Origin: Candidatus Sumerlaeaceae bacterium
GTDB taxonomy: Bacteria; Sumerlaeota; Sumerlaeia; Sumerlaeales; Sumerlaeaceae
Reading direction: 5' to 3'
Length of the DNA: 51,512 bases
Assembly (NCBI GenBank): GCA_026418615.1
Contig: JAOAAY010000012.1
Span: forward strand, 45,662 to 97,173
Shown here: piece after piece, positions 17,802 through 25,632 of the stretch
Layout of the letters: every line of letters begins with the position of its first letter
How positions within the stretch are numbered: the stretch's first letter is position 1
The notes under the pieces: model-generated
The model's database searches: none
Told to the model about the DNA's origin: nothing
Seen by the model: only the letters and a program-made list of their open reading frames with translations
Translations under genes and position numbers: made by a program

Positions 17802-18277
17802 GGCGACGGTTCCGCGAGGCTAGTCAAGGAGTAGACTGATTGTGCAGCATCCCAACGCAGAGAAAAGCCGGGTACGGGCGCCGCCATCTCATCCCGAGGA
17901 AACGGCGGCGCCGAAAAAAACAATGCCAGACCGGTGGCGGTAGGGAGGTGGAGAGCGACAGAAATCGGTTTTAATCAGAACCCCACAATCAAACCCACTC
18001 TCCAAGTTGCGCGCGCGACATTCGGTGAGATGGACGGACAAGCCGCGGCGTCACACACCGTTTTGCGTTTTTCTGTATTCCACAGCCCGGGCATTGGCCC
18101 CGAATGTCGTGCTGGTCGGGACATGCTCTCCCTCTTGTGTCCCGCGCACCGGTCCGGCCTCAGGGCGTTGATTTAGCCACTAACCATCGTGTGTTCGCAC
18201 CCCGCTTTTCTCGTTTGCTCGCGGCTGCCGGCGACCGCACGGTGATTCGCGCGAACACGCGGTGGATTGGAGGATGC
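17802..18277. other. 476-nt region without a recognised gene
   Basis: This gap separates recQ from the hydroxyacid dehydrogenase and should hold both divergent promoters. The only clear structure is an inverted repeat at 17877-17912. Open frames crossing it (17934-18176, and the dehydrogenase frame extended back to 18104) lack ribosome-binding sites and family-like sequence. I recognise no tRNA or known RNA element. Confidence 0.5.
17877..17912. repeat. 9-bp perfect inverted repeat followed by an A-run
   Basis: GGCGCCGCC and GGCGGCGCC flank an 18-nt loop; a run of seven A follows on the plus strand. For an intrinsic terminator the run would have to be T after the stem; here on either strand it is on the wrong side. 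It might be an operator, an mRNA structure or a remnant. Confidence 0.4.
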
Positions 18278-19264
18278 ATGGAAGCGGTGAAGAACCCGCG
18301 GGTGCTGGTCACGCGGCGGCTTCCGGGAGACTGGGCCGCGCGGCTGCGGGCGGCGGGTGCAGAGATTGTCCCGTTGCCCCATGATGAGGACATTGCGCTG
18401 ACGCGCGAGGAGTTTTTGGCGCTGGTGGCTGGATGCCACGGCGTTGGGTGCATGCTTACGGAGGTTTGGAACGCCGAGGCCTTCGATGCTGCCGGGCCGC
18501 AACTGCGCATTGTCGCGAACTACGCGGTCGGCTTCAACAACATTGACCTTGGTGAGGCCAAGCGGCGCGGAGTGGTGGTGACGAACACGCCGGATGTCCT
18601 GACGGATGCGACGGCGGATGCGGCCTGGACGCTGCTTTTGGCGGCGGCGCGTTGCGCGGGGCGGGGCGAGCGTGATGTGCGGGCGGGACGCTTCCAAGGC
18701 TGGGGACCCAATGATTATCTGGGAGTGGATCTGGTTGGAAAAACCTTGGGGATTGTCGGTCCGGGCCGAATCGGGACAGCCATGGCCCGCCGGTCGCGCG
18801 GCTGGGACATGCAAGTGATTTACAGCCACCGGGTGGACAAGCCGGAGTTCGAGGCTGCCACCGGCGGCCGCCGCGTGACGCTCGAGACCCTTCTGCGCCA
18901 GTCGGACTTTATCTCGCTGCATGTGCCTTTGACAGCGCAAACGCGCCACTTAATTGGAGCGCGGGAACTGTCCGTGATGAAACCGACGGCCGTTCTCATC
19001 AATACGGCGCGCGGGCCGGTCGTGGACGAGGCGGCGCTGGTCGAGGCCTTGCGCGCGGGGCGGATTTTTGCAGCCGGCTTGGATGTGTACGAGAATGAGC
19101 CGAAACTGGCAGACGGTCTTGCACAACTGGAGAATGTCGTGCTGCTGCCGCATCTCGGCAGTGCGACCTTCCGGACGCGCGCCACGATGGCCGAAATGGT
19201 GGCGGACAATATCGTAGCGGTTCTATCAGGTCGTCCCGCTCCAAACCCCGTCCCGCTGCCTTGA
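18278..19264 (+). CDS. D-2-hydroxyacid dehydrogenase (glyoxylate/hydroxypyruvate reductase type)
   Basis: A 328-residue NAD(P)-dependent enzyme of the D-isomer 2-hydroxyacid dehydrogenase family. The Rossmann motif is GIVGPGRIG (158-166). The catalytic triad is R245 (INTARG), E274 (YENEP) and H292 (LLPHLGSAT). NYAVGFNNID (81-90) is characteristic of the glyoxylate reductase / D-glycerate dehydrogenase branch, so reduction of glyoxylate or hydroxypyruvate is the best guess; phosphoglycerate and phosphite dehydrogenases are relatives. GGAGG lies 4 nt before the ATG at 18278; the frame remains open to 18104 but that part is not family-like. It stands alone and converges on the polyphosphate kinase gene 19 nt away. 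Confidence 0.88.
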   Translation: MEAVKNPRVLVTRRLPGDWAARLRAAGAEIVPLPHDEDIALTREEFLALVAGCHGVGCMLTEVWNAEAFDAAGPQLRIVANYAVGFNNIDLGEAKRRGVVVTNTPDVLTDATADAAWTLLLAAARCAGRGERDVRAGRFQGWGPNDYLGVDLVGKTLGIVGPGRIGTAMARRSRGWDMQVIYSHRVDKPEFEAATGGRRVTLETLLRQSDFISLHVPLTAQTRHLIGARELSVMKPTAVLINTARGPVVDEAALVEALRAGRIFAAGLDVYENEPKLADGLAQLENVVLLPHLGSATFRTRATMAEMVADNIVAVLSGRPAPNPVPLP

Positions 19265-19283
19265 TCCTGCGGCGCGCGGCGGG

Positions 19284-20198
19284 TCACTCGGCCATGAGTT
19301 GCTGGCGGGCGGCAGCCAATTCCTTTTGTTTTTCGGCCGGGACCTGAGGGTACCTCAGATCCAAGGAGGCAAGCGTGTTGATAACAGCCGCTGCCACGAC
19401 GACGCGGGTAAACCATTTATGATCTGCCGGCACGACATACCACGGTGCGAAGCGCGTAGACGTGTGTCGGATCATGTCCTCGTAAACCTTCTGATACTGG
19501 CTCCAAAAACCGCGCTCCTCGATGTCCGCGTAGGAAAACTTCCAGTTTTTTGCCGGGTTGTCTATGCGCTCAAGGAATCGGCGCTTTTGCTCGTCTTTGG
19601 ATACATGGAGGAAAAACTTGCAGATGGCCATGCCATTCCGGGCTAAGTAACGCTCAAAGTTGACAATGTCCTCGAAGCGCTGCTTCCAGATATCTCTCCC
19701 GATCAGGCGCGGCGGGATTTTCTGCGCCTTGAGATATTCCGGATGGACGCGCACCGCGAGCACTTCCTCGTAGTAACTGCGGTTAAAAATCCCGATGTGG
19801 CCGCGGTTGGGCAAGGCCTTCATGCAGCGCCACAGGTAATCGTGGTCAAGTTCCTCGGCGGAGGGCGTCTTGAACGCATGAACATTGCAGCCCTGCGGAT
19901 TGACGCCGGACATCACATGTTTGATCGCGCTGTCTTTGCCGGCCGCGTCGAGCGCTTGAAAGATGAGCAAAACAGCCCATTTGTCCTGAGCATAGAGTTT
20001 ATCTTGCATGTCGGCGAGCACCTGCACGCCGCGCGCGAGTTCCTCCTGCGCCTGCGCTTTGTCGCCGGCTGTCAGATGCAGCGTATCGCCCGGATCAATG
20101 TCCTTCAGTCTGAATCGCGATCCGTCCGTGACGCGAAACGGCTCGCAGAACGCGCGGGCGCGCTTGATCATGTCGGCAGTTTTATTTTTGTCACTCAC
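19284..20198 (-). CDS. ppk2: Polyphosphate kinase 2 (PPK2 family, probably class III)
   Basis: A 304-residue PPK2. Walker A is QALDAAGKDSA (81-91), followed by GVNPQGCNVHAFKTPS (98-113) and the lid/Walker B region GIFNRSYYEEVLAVRVHPE (136-154); this last form matches class III enzymes rather than class I FDRSWYNR. PPK2s transfer phosphate between polyphosphate and nucleotides; class III members can phosphorylate both AMP and ADP, regenerating ATP from polyphosphate. Two further blocks, NGMAICKFFLHVSKDEQKRR and NPAKNWKFS, complete the fold. The start is a GTG 26 residues before the first family-like block. It lies 107 nt downstream of the GHL10 glycosidase on the same strand, apparently an unrelated neighbour. 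Confidence 0.9.
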   Translation of the reverse strand: MSDKNKTADMIKRARAFCEPFRVTDGSRFRLKDIDPGDTLHLTAGDKAQAQEELARGVQVLADMQDKLYAQDKWAVLLIFQALDAAGKDSAIKHVMSGVNPQGCNVHAFKTPSAEELDHDYLWRCMKALPNRGHIGIFNRSYYEEVLAVRVHPEYLKAQKIPPRLIGRDIWKQRFEDIVNFERYLARNGMAICKFFLHVSKDEQKRRFLERIDNPAKNWKFSYADIEERGFWSQYQKVYEDMIRHTSTRFAPWYVVPADHKWFTRVVVAAAVINTLASLDLRYPQVPAEKQKELAAARQQLMAE

Positions 20199-20305
20199 CG
20201 TTTAAGCCTCGGCTCGGGGCCACTCGGCATTTTGCTCCGGTTAGTCGAGTGCCCTGAGGCCGGCAGTCAACACCGATGACCTCTCGGTGGAGCGACCAAT
20301 CGGTT

Positions 20306-21838
20306 TTACGGGCCGTCACGGCTGTCACCATCGTGCGTTAACAACCGGATGTCTCCTGCCTTTACCTCAACCGTGAGAGGTGTCGCGGCTGTGTCAGGGA
20401 TATCAATGCTATAGGTGCCCGGGGCGAGACGGGAGAAAGCGTAAAATCCGCTGCCGTCGGTGCGGCCGATTTGCTCGGGCCGACCGCCAGCCCTGAGACG
20501 GACAGTCGCGCCGTCAAGGGGTTTGCCTTCGATATTGCGGGCGGTTCCGGCAATCACGGCGACTTGTCGGCGCCAGTCGGGCTGTGGCACCGGAGCCTGT
20601 GTAATATAAATCTTGGAGCCGAGGGCGGCCCAAAGGGGGGATTCCGAACCGAACTTCCGGGTTTCGGCAGCGTCGCGCAGAGGCCGCCAGTAACTGAAAA
20701 GAGAAGTGCCAAGGCCGCGGGTCTGGGCCTCCCGGTATTGGGCGAGGGTGCCATCGAGGTCGTTCAGATAGCCGCCAATGCCAAGGGTCACGATGGGGCC
20801 CGCAGCCTCGCGCTGAATGCGAAGTGAGAGATTGGCCCAGTCGCGAAACTGTTTGGCCTGAGCGGGCACACCCTCGCGTTTGTAGCCCATGCGGATGACA
20901 GCGTCCACCCAACCGTCGCGAGCCCAGCCCGCCCAGTCCTGCATGACCTGACGATACGGGCTCGATCGGGAGAAGTCGCCGTCAGCAGGCGGACCACCAA
21001 ACGCGGTGGCGTCCACGGTCATGAGAGCATCGGGGCGGCGAGCCCAAACCGTGACAGCGCACCGGCGGACGAACGCCGTGATCTGTGCCCGGCGAAAATC
21101 GTTCCAGGCAGAGTTGTCAGCCGATGGCGTAGCCTTAGGATCGCCGACGAGGCTACGGAACCGGCCAATGGCGCGCGGATGGTAGCCGGCGTCGTCCTCA
21201 GGGTATCGGATGTAGTCTAGGTTAATTCCGTCCACATCGTATCGGGAGAGGCATTCATCCACCATTCGGATCAGGTAATCCTGCACCTCAGGGATGGCAG
21301 GGTCGAGGAAGTCGGTCCGTGTGCCACTGGTGGTGAGGCTGACCCACTCATTGTATCGGCTGGTCGCGTAAGCCGGGACAGATGTGTCGCCCACTTCCAT
21401 GGATCCGAGACGGAAGACATTGAACCAAGCGAAGACAGCGATGCGGGGCTGTCCGCCCGAGGTATCGCGGGCCTCGCGCAGGAGGACGGCGAGGGGATCA
21501 AACCCGGGATGCGCTTGGATGGCGGGTGCGCGGGGTTCAATGTCCGAGTTGTACCAGGTAACGCCGCGGTGGCGCACCTGGGCAATGATCGTGTTGAGCC
21601 CAGCCCGCCGTGCTGTCGCCACGAGGTCGCGGATTTCCTCCGGAGAGTTCAGACAAGGCTGAAGCGTGGACGCCCACACTGCTCGGATTTCCGGCGGCGA
21701 CATCGGCGCGTCCGGGGCTGATGCCAGACCTCGGACGGTGATGACCGCGGCAAGCATTAGGACAGTCAGCCGGCATGATACGCCAAACCTTTTTCTAAGA
21801 AAAGACCATGGGATTCTCCCATGTAAGCCCGAGGCCAT
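20306..21838 (-). CDS. Secreted GHL10-type glycosidase with C-terminal carboxypeptidase-regulatory-like domain
   Basis: A 510-residue exported protein. A signal peptide (18-40) precedes a TIM-barrel of the 'glycoside hydrolase-like 10' family (PF02638, YngK-like) over about 49-400: EIRAVWASTL at the first strand, DGINLDYIRYP at the catalytic region and GIGGYLND near the end. Characterised relatives cut denuded peptidoglycan glycan or other polysaccharides. The C-terminal 85 residues (GTARNIEGKPLDGATVRL, then GFYAFSRLAPGTYSIDI) form a CarboxypepD_reg-like beta-sandwich. The frame extends 24 codons further, but ATG 21838 has GGAG 7 nt upstream and gives a normal signal peptide. It is divergent from the acyltransferase gene. 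Confidence 0.82.
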   Translation of the reverse strand: MASGLHGRIPWSFLRKRFGVSCRLTVLMLAAVITVRGLASAPDAPMSPPEIRAVWASTLQPCLNSPEEIRDLVATARRAGLNTIIAQVRHRGVTWYNSDIEPRAPAIQAHPGFDPLAVLLREARDTSGGQPRIAVFAWFNVFRLGSMEVGDTSVPAYATSRYNEWVSLTTSGTRTDFLDPAIPEVQDYLIRMVDECLSRYDVDGINLDYIRYPEDDAGYHPRAIGRFRSLVGDPKATPSADNSAWNDFRRAQITAFVRRCAVTVWARRPDALMTVDATAFGGPPADGDFSRSSPYRQVMQDWAGWARDGWVDAVIRMGYKREGVPAQAKQFRDWANLSLRIQREAAGPIVTLGIGGYLNDLDGTLAQYREAQTRGLGTSLFSYWRPLRDAAETRKFGSESPLWAALGSKIYITQAPVPQPDWRRQVAVIAGTARNIEGKPLDGATVRLRAGGRPEQIGRTDGSGFYAFSRLAPGTYSIDIPDTAATPLTVEVKAGDIRLLTHDGDSRDGP

Positions 21839-21962
21839 CGGCAGTCTCCGTTTTTCTGTCTTGCACTGCGACGCTCGTCCCTTTACATGCTCAGGATTCT
21901 GAGATGGCAACCGGGAGAGACCCGATTGGTTGCTGTTACCTCTTATGTTTTCGGCACCTTAG

Positions 21963-22925
21963 GTGCCGAGGCTGCTCTGGGTGATTGGATTCGTGAAACT
22001 ATTCAAACCTCAGGACGGACTGACGCAGTTGCTGGCGCAAATCTGCCGGCATCTGCCGCCGTGGATGCTATGGCCACTAAGTCGCGTGGTCGGTATTCTG
22101 GCCTATGTCTTTGAGCGCGGGCAGCGGCGACGAGTTGAAAAGAACTTCCGCGTGCTCATGCGGGCTACTGGCGGGACGAAATCGCCCGCCGTCTTGACGC
22201 GCGAATACTTTCGGCGGCAATTGATGGAAGTAGTTGTCGGCTATGTTTTGCAGAACGCTCCCGAGCGATCCTGGGACAGGCTTGTGGAGCGCCACGGGTT
22301 CGAGCGCATCGGGGAATTGTTAAAGCAGGGGCGGGGGTTGGTGCTATGCTGCGTTCATTTTGGCACGCATGTCGTGACAGCGAACCTGTTGGCGCATGAG
22401 GGCTACTGTCCCGTCATCATTCGTCCGGCATCCATGCGCGACATCACCTCGCAGGTCTTGCGCGAATTGCTTTTGATTCACCACGAAACCATTTATGTGG
22501 GCAGCCGCGGGTCAGGGTTGGCGACACCTTTGCGGGCCGCGATCCAAGCCATTCGACAAGGGAAGGTCCTGGGAATTGCGATTGACGGCGATATAGGGGA
22601 CGATCCTGTTTATCTGCCCTTCCTTGGCGGTAAGATCCCGGTGCATCGGGGTGCCATTGCCCTTGCTCACCGGGCGTGCGCTCCCGTGGGCTTTGGGGTC
22701 GCAGCCATTGAGCGCGGCCGCGTGGTCGTGACTTACGGCCCTTTTATGGAACCCGGCCCGGATGGCTACACGGAAGAGCAAATGGATCATTTCCTTCGTG
22801 CCTGTGTTGCCCGGTATGAACAGGCCGTGCGGGACCATCCCGAGAGCGTCTGGTGGTCTCGACCGTTGTGCGAAGCGTTAGGGTTGGCGGATACATCCGC
22901 CGACCGGCGGGATGCCTACTTGTGA
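21963..22925 (+). CDS. LpxL/HtrB-like lysophospholipid acyltransferase with altered catalytic motif
   Basis: A 320-residue member of the LpxL/HtrB branch of acyltransferases, which add secondary acyl chains to lipid A or related membrane lipids. The motif region reads VLCCVHFGTHVV: H132 is present, but the acidic residue of HX4(D/E) is replaced by V137. Downstream blocks are recognisable (AIDGDIGDDPVYLPFLGG, 206-223; HRGAIALAHRACAPVGFG, 228-245). The enzyme may use another acid or a different reaction, or be inactive. A GTG at 21963 starts the frame and later GTGs at 21981 and 21990 are alternatives. Its TGA overlaps the ATG of the glycosidase gene by one base, which suggests coupled translation. 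Confidence 0.75.
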   Translation: MPRLLWVIGFVKLFKPQDGLTQLLAQICRHLPPWMLWPLSRVVGILAYVFERGQRRRVEKNFRVLMRATGGTKSPAVLTREYFRRQLMEVVVGYVLQNAPERSWDRLVERHGFERIGELLKQGRGLVLCCVHFGTHVVTANLLAHEGYCPVIIRPASMRDITSQVLRELLLIHHETIYVGSRGSGLATPLRAAIQAIRQGKVLGIAIDGDIGDDPVYLPFLGGKIPVHRGAIALAHRACAPVGFGVAAIERGRVVVTYGPFMEPGPDGYTEEQMDHFLRACVARYEQAVRDHPESVWWSRPLCEALGLADTSADRRDAYL

Positions 22926-25396
22926 TGCGCTGCAGATCGGTTTCGATTGGATTGGCGTTGTTTCTTGGATGTGCGAGCGCTCTTGCTCAGGCGGCTCATC
23001 TGACCTTTCAGATAGCACCCGGGGCGTGCGTGCGGACAGGTACGGGCACGCTGGTGTTGCACGCCCACGAGGCCGAGGCGCCGGTAAATTGGGTCATGGT
23101 TTCGTTGTCAACCGGTGAGCCGGTGGCCACGGGTACTGCGGTGGCAGAACATGGCGCAGTGAAGGTTGTGCTGCCGCTGGAGCGTTTCGGGGTGTATCGC
23201 GTCCATTTTGGGGGCGGGGTATCGGTGGATGTCGCCGCGATTCCGGACAATCGCCGAACTGAGACCTGCACCACCTCTCCGTTTGCTATGGGGTGCTATT
23301 TTGGCATGCGTTTTAGCGCCGCGGAACTCGAGGCAGCCGTGCGGCTGGCCTCGGTGTCGGGCGTTGCGGCTTCGCGGGAGGAAATCCGTTGGGATGTTGC
23401 AGAGCCGCGTCGCGGGGAGTATTGCTGGGAGCAGTTTGACCGCGCTGTGGATGCCTGTGTGCGGTATCACATCGGAGTACTTGGGTTAGTTGACTATTGG
23501 GGGGCTTACCACCCCAGCACAGGCACGATGACAAACAAGGCCGTGGAGGACTTTGCAGCCTACGCCGCCGCTTGCGTCAGGCGCTATAGGCCGGATGGGA
23601 CGCAGGCGCGCGAGCGCGGTTGGCCGGCTGGTCAGGGGGTCAGTGAATGGGAAATCTGGAATGAGCCGGCGACTTTCTGGGCGTTCAGCGCCGCGGATTT
23701 CGGGCGGCTGACCGCCGCGGCTTATCGTGCGATCAAGGCTGCCGATCCCAACGCCCGCGTGTTTTTCGCGGACGCGTCGGAGCCGTTCAACACGGCGGCG
23801 CTGGCAGCGATGGGAGGTCGAACCTTCGACGCAGTTGCGCCGCACTTTTACATGCCCCCCCGCAGCCCGGCCGAGGGTGGACTGGCGCGGCAATTGAAGT
23901 CGCAGCGTGAGTTTTACGAGCGCCAGGGGATCCGTGTGCCCATGTGGATCACCGAAATCGGCTGGTACGCCGACCGGTCGCGTGAGAGGCAGGTGCAGCA
24001 GGCCGTTTATCTCGCGCAATCGTATGTGCTGGCACTTGCTGCGGGCTATGAGCGCATATTCTGGTATAACTTTATCAATGATACTCCCGATGACTCCGCG
24101 ATGCATTACGGGCTGTTGACACGGCCACGGCTCGAACCGCGCCTTGGCTTCGGGGCCTTCGCCGGCTTGGTGTCAGCGCTCGACGGTTTGCGGTTCGTCA
24201 AATCCCTCGAGTTGGGAAGGTTCGTCCATGCGTATGTCTTTGCGGCCGAGGGCGACGATTGCACCGTGGCAGCATGGACCGAGCGCGGAGAAGGACGACT
24301 GATTCCCAGCGAGCCTCTCGCCGGATCGGTCGCGGACTTATTTGGCAATGTATGCCCGGGGCCGGCTGAGACTGTGCGGCTGACGAGCGCACCGGTCTTT
24401 ATTAAGGTGGCCAAGAGTCACTTGTCTGTTTTGGAGAGCGCCCGTATCGAAGGCATCCCTCAGGTGGATTTGCGCCTGGAACCCACGACTGGTGCGCTGG
24501 CGGTCGGCCGGACGCTGTCAGTGGTCGCGGAGAACCTCACGCGCCGGCCCGTGGTGTTGCAGCCTCGAGTCGAATGCAATGGTCTGGATCTCTCGCCGGC
24601 CCCTGTCATGAACCTTGATCCGGCCACATCGGCCGTGGCGCGCCTGAGGATTCTCGGGGTGCGGCCCGCCCCGGACAATCGCTGGGATGTTCGGCTAACA
24701 GCCTCGATTGACGGCGGTGCCACGACGGAGCGTTTGGTGCGTGTTGCGGATCAAGTCGCCACGCGCGGCACACCGGTCATTGATGGTGATCTGTCAGATT
24801 GGCGTACGGCACGGCCGCTGCGTTTGGATTCGCCGGATCAAGTGGCAGGCATCAGCCCGTGGATGGATTGGAATCTCTCGGCGACCTATTGGCTGCAATG
24901 GGACGATCGGTACCTGTATTTTGCCTCGCTGGTGCAGGACAATGTGCATTGCCAGCCCCACACGGGCGACCTCATCTGGGAGGGAGACTCGTGGCAATTG
25001 GCTTTCGACTCCGAGCCCGGGCAATTGGTGCCGGCTGGACAGGAACCGGGGGTAGGGAAATACTGTTACGGCTTGGCACTGACAGCGACGGGTCCGCAGG
25101 CAGCCGCGTGGCAAGGCCATGGTGATGCGTCCCGCATCAAGGTCAGCGTCAGAAATTTAGGTCCAAGCGCGCCGAGCAGCGAAGGCGGGTCGCCGCCAGC
25201 GACTCTATTGACCTACGAGTGTGCGATTCCGGCCGATCTTCTCGCTCCGTTGCGTCTCAAGGTTGGCTCGGTTTTTGGCTTTTGCGTGCTTCTGAACGAC
25301 AATGATGGTGGTGGCCGCTTAGGGTGGATGGAGTCGGCTCCGGGGATCGGGACAGGATTTAATCCAGCGGTTTTCCCTGTTTTTGAATTGCAGTAG
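22925..25396 (+). CDS. Large secreted clan-A glycosidase (GH39/GH5-like) with C-terminal CBM9-like domain
   Basis: An 823-residue exported protein with signal peptide 1-23. After a beta-rich N-terminal region (25-110) a TIM barrel spans about 120-410. Its likely acid/base is E247 in WEIWNEPATFW and its likely nucleophile is E344 in MWITEIGWY, the arrangement of retaining GH clan A enzymes such as GH39 and GH5. Residues about 615-823, beginning PVIDGDLSDW, resemble the CBM9-like/DOMON sugar-binding sandwich found at the ends of such proteins. The substrate is unknown. The frame is open further upstream inside the acyltransferase gene, but ATG 22925 gives a clean signal peptide and overlaps the preceding stop. 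Confidence 0.8.
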   Translation: MRCRSVSIGLALFLGCASALAQAAHLTFQIAPGACVRTGTGTLVLHAHEAEAPVNWVMVSLSTGEPVATGTAVAEHGAVKVVLPLERFGVYRVHFGGGVSVDVAAIPDNRRTETCTTSPFAMGCYFGMRFSAAELEAAVRLASVSGVAASREEIRWDVAEPRRGEYCWEQFDRAVDACVRYHIGVLGLVDYWGAYHPSTGTMTNKAVEDFAAYAAACVRRYRPDGTQARERGWPAGQGVSEWEIWNEPATFWAFSAADFGRLTAAAYRAIKAADPNARVFFADASEPFNTAALAAMGGRTFDAVAPHFYMPPRSPAEGGLARQLKSQREFYERQGIRVPMWITEIGWYADRSRERQVQQAVYLAQSYVLALAAGYERIFWYNFINDTPDDSAMHYGLLTRPRLEPRLGFGAFAGLVSALDGLRFVKSLELGRFVHAYVFAAEGDDCTVAAWTERGEGRLIPSEPLAGSVADLFGNVCPGPAETVRLTSAPVFIKVAKSHLSVLESARIEGIPQVDLRLEPTTGALAVGRTLSVVAENLTRRPVVLQPRVECNGLDLSPAPVMNLDPATSAVARLRILGVRPAPDNRWDVRLTASIDGGATTERLVRVADQVATRGTPVIDGDLSDWRTARPLRLDSPDQVAGISPWMDWNLSATYWLQWDDRYLYFASLVQDNVHCQPHTGDLIWEGDSWQLAFDSEPGQLVPAGQEPGVGKYCYGLALTATGPQAAAWQGHGDASRIKVSVRNLGPSAPSSEGGSPPATLLTYECAIPADLLAPLRLKVGSVFGFCVLLNDNDGGGRLGWMESAPGIGTGFNPAVFPVFELQ

Positions 25397-25482
25397 GGTG
25401 CAGGTCTTTGTCTTTCGGCGATGGTGTAACCGCTTTCGGGAATGGATCGGCGCCAGCGATAAGGGTGACATGTGGGTTGGGC

Positions 25483-25512
25483 TTGACAAGCAGAAGAAGT
25501 AGAGAGAAAAAT
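25483..25512 (+). promoter_or_regulatory. Putative sigma-70 promoter upstream of the XPB operon
   Basis: TTGACA (-35, perfect) and AAAAAT (-10, 4 of 6) with an 18-nt spacer, about 120 nt before the helicase start in the roughly 235-nt gap after the glycosidase gene. The surrounding A/G-rich stretch is unlike the flanking coding DNA. Confidence 0.4.
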
Positions 25513-25632
25513 GACAGAATGAGAGGTGTCTATCCGGTCAATGGTCCTTTTTCACCACTAATTCAACGGTGCTTTCGGCCTTGATCTGGCCTCCGTGATG
25601 GGTTGCGCAAGACTGCGGAAGTGGATGCAAGA

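Noticed and set aside
17934..18176. 80-codon plus-strand frame between recQ and the dehydrogenase
   Set aside because: It lacks a ribosome-binding site and any recognisable feature, and its composition is unlike nearby proteins.
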